This document shows, in pieces, positions 6,557 through 8,425 of a stretch of 8,425 bases of DNA. Source of the stretch: Burkholderiales bacterium UBA2459. GTDB taxonomy: Bacteria > Pseudomonadota > Gammaproteobacteria > Burkholderiales > Burkholderiaceae_E. Location of the stretch: assembly GCA_002342365.1 (NCBI GenBank), contig DDPV01000025.1:1-8425 (forward strand). The letters run 5' to 3'. A program made the translations under genes and the position numbers. The stretch's first letter is position 1. Each line of letters opens with the position of its first letter. The notes beneath the pieces were generated by a model. The model saw only the letters and a program-made list of their open reading frames with translations, made no database searches and had not been told where the DNA came from.

Positions 6557-8166
6557 GTATCGATGAGGATTTGCCGGGCTGCGTTTCGGCCCGGCAAGCC
6601 GCTCACGCCGCCACCGGGATGCGCTCCCGAACCACAAAGGTAGAGTCCTTGCAAGGGCATGCGATAAGCGCCCCAACCGAGCGCGGGTCGCGCAGCCCAA
6701 AGCTGCGACAAACTCATTTTGCCGTGAAAGATATCGCCGCCGGGCAATGAAAAATCGCGTTCAAGATCCAGAGGTGAATGACAGGCATAGCCAATCACCG
6801 AGTCACGAAAACCAGGGGCAAAAGTTTCAAGCACCCCAAAGACTGCATCGACGGCCTTGCGTTTGTGATCGTCGTCCCATGTCGCCTTGCCCGGCAAATA
6901 GCGGCGAAAATGCTGGCAAAAGAGGCTTGCCACATGACAGCCCGGTGGTGCGAGCGAATCATCGACCGTACTGGGAATCAGCATTTCCACGATCGGACGT
7001 CTCGCAATGCCCTCGTCCATTGCGTCACGGTAGGCCTGCTCCATCCACTGCAAACTGGGACTCATGATGATCCCGCTTGCATGGTGCGGTCCTGCTTCGG
7101 GCTTTGCGCTAAAGCGCGGCAGAGCGTTCAGCGCAAGGTTCATCCGGAAACTGCCCGACTCGGATCGATAAGTCGCCATCGCCTTGAGAAAATCGTCCGG
7201 CAAGGCCAGGCCTGCCAGCAAGTCGTCAGCCAGAATGCGCGGATGCGCGTTGCAGGCAATGATTTCTGCGTCTTTACAGACGCCCGATTCAAGGACTACG
7301 CCACGAACCCTTCCCCGATCTTGTTCAATACGAGCCACCGGCGAATCACGATGAAAGCGAACACCGATTTGTTCGCAAGCCCTGGCCATGCATGCGGTGA
7401 TCGAACCCATTCCGCCAATGGCATGACCCCACTGGCCCTTTTTGCCATTCACGCCACCAAAGCAGTGGTGCAACAAGACATAAGCCGAACCCGGCATCCG
7501 CGGTGAACCCAAGTGGCCGACCACTGCATCAAAAGCAAACAAGGCTTTCACCGCATCGCACTCAAACCATGAAGAAAGCAGCTCTTCAGCGCTGTCGGAG
7601 AACAATCGCAGCAAGGCTTGACGGTCTGCAGCCGTGAGTTGTCCCAGTTCACGCATGCGGGCGAACATTCCCGCACTGTTGCGTCCCCAGTCGAGCCAGG
7701 ATTGCTCCCCCTCCCAGGCGGGGGGCGCTTCGCTGGCAAGCTGTTGCAAGGCTTGCGCCATGCGCTCAAGCTGAGCGTAATAGGCCGGCAGGTTTTGCGC
7801 GTCGTTGAGCGAGAGCTGTGCCAATGACGCCTGCGTGGCCGCCAAGCCGCCGCCGGCGCTCAGGCTGCGGCCATCTTCAAGTGGTAGAAAATTCGAAAGC
7901 GGCCGCTCGATAATGCGCAAGCCAAAATCATGCAATCGCATCTGTTTGATGATGGTTTCATCAAGCAGACTGACGGTGTAGCTTGCGATCGAATTGCGGA
8001 AACCCGGGTAAAAGCTGTCGCTGATTGCAGCCCCACCGAGCAGCGATCGCTTTTCGTAAACATCAACCTGCCATCCGGCCTGCGCCAGATAAAAGGCACA
8101 AACAAGCCCGTTGTGGCCTGCGCCGATTACGATCGCGCGAGCGGACTTCGAAGGGTGAGCTCTCAT
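6484..8166 (-). CDS. FAD-dependent oxidoreductase, PYROXD2/phytoene-desaturase-like
   Basis: From the ATG at 8164-8166 the product has 560 residues. The N-terminal dinucleotide-binding fold is clear: AIVIGAGHNGL (11-21) with GxGxxG, an acidic residue ending the second strand (VYEK, Glu38) and LLGGAA (42-47). SYTVSLL, GSAYVLLHHCFGGVNG, GHAIGGMGS, SPLDLERDFSLPGGDIFHG and the C-terminal flavin motif GLYLCGSGAHPGGGVSG (from 507) match bacterial relatives of human PYROXD2, a branch of the phytoene-desaturase/amine-oxidase superfamily. The substrate is unknown; carotenoid genes are not nearby, so a carotenoid role is unsupported. A GTG at 8242-8244 would add 26 residues lacking family resemblance, so I chose the ATG that places the Rossmann strand near the N-terminus; no strong Shine-Dalgarno supports either. 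The conserved part ends near residue 532. The last 28 residues, mostly overlapping glcB, look like a lineage-specific tail. Confidence 0.88.
   Translation of the reverse strand: MRAHPSKSARAIVIGAGHNGLVCAFYLAQAGWQVDVYEKRSLLGGAAISDSFYPGFRNSIASYTVSLLDETIIKQMRLHDFGLRIIERPLSNFLPLEDGRSLSAGGGLAATQASLAQLSLNDAQNLPAYYAQLERMAQALQQLASEAPPAWEGEQSWLDWGRNSAGMFARMRELGQLTAADRQALLRLFSDSAEELLSSWFECDAVKALFAFDAVVGHLGSPRMPGSAYVLLHHCFGGVNGKKGQWGHAIGGMGSITACMARACEQIGVRFHRDSPVARIEQDRGRVRGVVLESGVCKDAEIIACNAHPRILADDLLAGLALPDDFLKAMATYRSESGSFRMNLALNALPRFSAKPEAGPHHASGIIMSPSLQWMEQAYRDAMDEGIARRPIVEMLIPSTVDDSLAPPGCHVASLFCQHFRRYLPGKATWDDDHKRKAVDAVFGVLETFAPGFRDSVIGYACHSPLDLERDFSLPGGDIFHGKMSLSQLWAARPALGWGAYRMPLQGLYLCGSGAHPGGGVSGLPGRNAARQILIDTQDARSLLSRAFNFNRQSWSRGSV
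6571..6597. terminator. Perfect 9-bp hairpin just after glcB, inside the oxidoreductase gene
   Basis: TTGCCGGGC (6571-6579) and GCCCGGCAA (6589-6597) are exact reverse complements around a nine-base loop. The hairpin begins 15 bases after the glcB stop codon, where a terminator would be expected. No T run follows on either strand, so it is not a textbook intrinsic terminator; it could protect the glcB 3' end or pause polymerase. On the minus strand it encodes LPGRNAARQ (524-532) of the oxidoreductase. Confidence 0.45.
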
Positions 8167-8226
8167 GACATGACACCGCTGTAAGGCAAGCCCAATAGTA
8201 GCCTCAGGAAGCTTCAGGCTCGCCTG

Positions 8227-8257
8227 ATGCAGGGCTTCAAGCACGCAAAGCCTGCAT
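8227..8257. repeat. Inverted repeat in the oxidoreductase/exported-protein divergent region
   Basis: ATGCAGG-G-CTT (8227-8237, one bulged G) pairs with AAGCCTGCAT (8248-8257) across a 10-base loop. It lies in the 140-base region between two divergent starts. It could be an operator or a leader hairpin; on the minus strand its loop contains the alternative GTG start of the oxidoreductase. I found no good pair of -35 and -10 boxes for either gene here. Confidence 0.3.
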
Positions 8258-8306
8258 AAGGATTAATGCCACAATGTTGGTCTTTGGGCCTAATCCAGGG
8301 TATTTC

Positions 8307-8425
8307 ATGCCTTTTTATCGAATCTGCCATTGGCTTGTTTCAGGGCTGCTCGCTGCATGCCTTCCTGCTCTTGCGCAAACCGGGGCAAGTTCAGCGGATT
8401 CCGGCAGCGGAAATCCCGCCACCGC
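8307..8425 (+). CDS. Exported protein, N-terminal fragment with signal peptide
   Basis: The first 39 codons are present and the gene runs off the right edge. MPFYRICHW forms a short n-region with one arginine, followed by a hydrophobic core (LVSGLLAACLPALA, residues 10-23), so the product should be exported by Sec. Two cleavage readings are possible: signal peptidase I after ALA (between residues 23 and 24), or the LAAC lipobox giving lipid-modified Cys18. I favour the first because Leu-Pro after the Cys is unusual for a lipoprotein. The following residues (QTGASSADSGSGNPAT) are rich in Ser, Gly and Ala and look like a linker, so the family cannot be told. The ATG at 8307 has AGGG six bases upstream. 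An in-frame ATG at 8274 with AAGGA 11 bases upstream would give 11 extra residues and a less typical signal peptide. Confidence 0.6.
   Translation, partial: MPFYRICHWLVSGLLAACLPALAQTGASSADSGSGNPAT

Noticed and set aside
6778..7506. A 242-codon + strand open frame opposite the FAD oxidoreductase gene
   Set aside because: It is antisense to a well supported gene, shows no domain or ribosome-binding site, and its composition is typical of a shadow frame.
6484..8166. Carotenoid desaturase (crtI) assignment for the FAD oxidoreductase
   Set aside because: The internal motifs match the PYROXD2-like branch better and no phytoene synthase or other carotenoid gene is in the window.
8242..8244. GTG as the start of the FAD oxidoreductase
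   Set aside because: It would put about 36 residues before the first Rossmann strand with no family resemblance and no ribosome-binding site; the ATG at 8166 gives the usual short N-terminus.

Overview
The window looks like chromosomal DNA of a betaproteobacterium, most likely of the order Burkholderiales. The reasons are its moderately GC-rich coding sequence, the tail of a Bug/TctC-type periplasmic solute receptor (a family greatly expanded in that order), and a malate synthase G very close to the proteobacterial GlcB type. The taxon is inferred from gene content and style, not from a marker gene. I see no rRNA, tRNA, CRISPR array, insertion sequence or phage gene.

Layout, left to right. 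(1) The last 67 residues of a Bug-type tricarboxylate-transporter receptor on the + strand end at 205. (2) Six bases further on begins the 3' end of a tightly packed three-gene minus-strand operon, transcribed from about 4086 down to 212: a thiolase-fold protein, a small rubredoxin-type zinc-ribbon/OB-fold (DUF35) protein, and a fused NDP-forming acyl-CoA synthetase. (3) A divergent control region (4060-4330) carries a plausible sigma-70 promoter for the operon, a dyad over a possible -10 box for the gene on the other side, and a leader hairpin. (4) glcB, encoding malate synthase G, is on the + strand. (5) A PYROXD2/phytoene-desaturase-like FAD oxidoreductase on the minus strand overlaps the 3' end of glcB tail-to-tail by 73 bases. 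(6) A second divergent intergenic region (8167-8306) leads to the first 39 codons of an exported protein cut off by the window edge.

How the parts may fit. The thiolase-fold and DUF35 proteins are the kind of pair that forms one enzyme acting on acyl-CoA esters. The synthetase next to them interconverts an acyl-CoA with the free acid plus CoA while making or using ATP or GTP. Together they suggest a short CoA-dependent pathway for breaking down a carboxylic acid. The thiolase-fold protein lacks the usual nucleophilic cysteine, so its chemistry may be retro-aldol cleavage or something other than thiolysis. Malate synthase could dispose of acetyl-CoA, but only with glyoxylate, and no gene here is seen to supply that. 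The link between glcB and the operon is therefore positional only.

Nothing here is an obviously new defence or mobile system. The best leads are the cysteine-less thiolase/DUF35/synthetase module, and the overlapping 3' ends of glcB and the oxidoreductase with a perfect hairpin inside the oxidoreductase's coding sequence.
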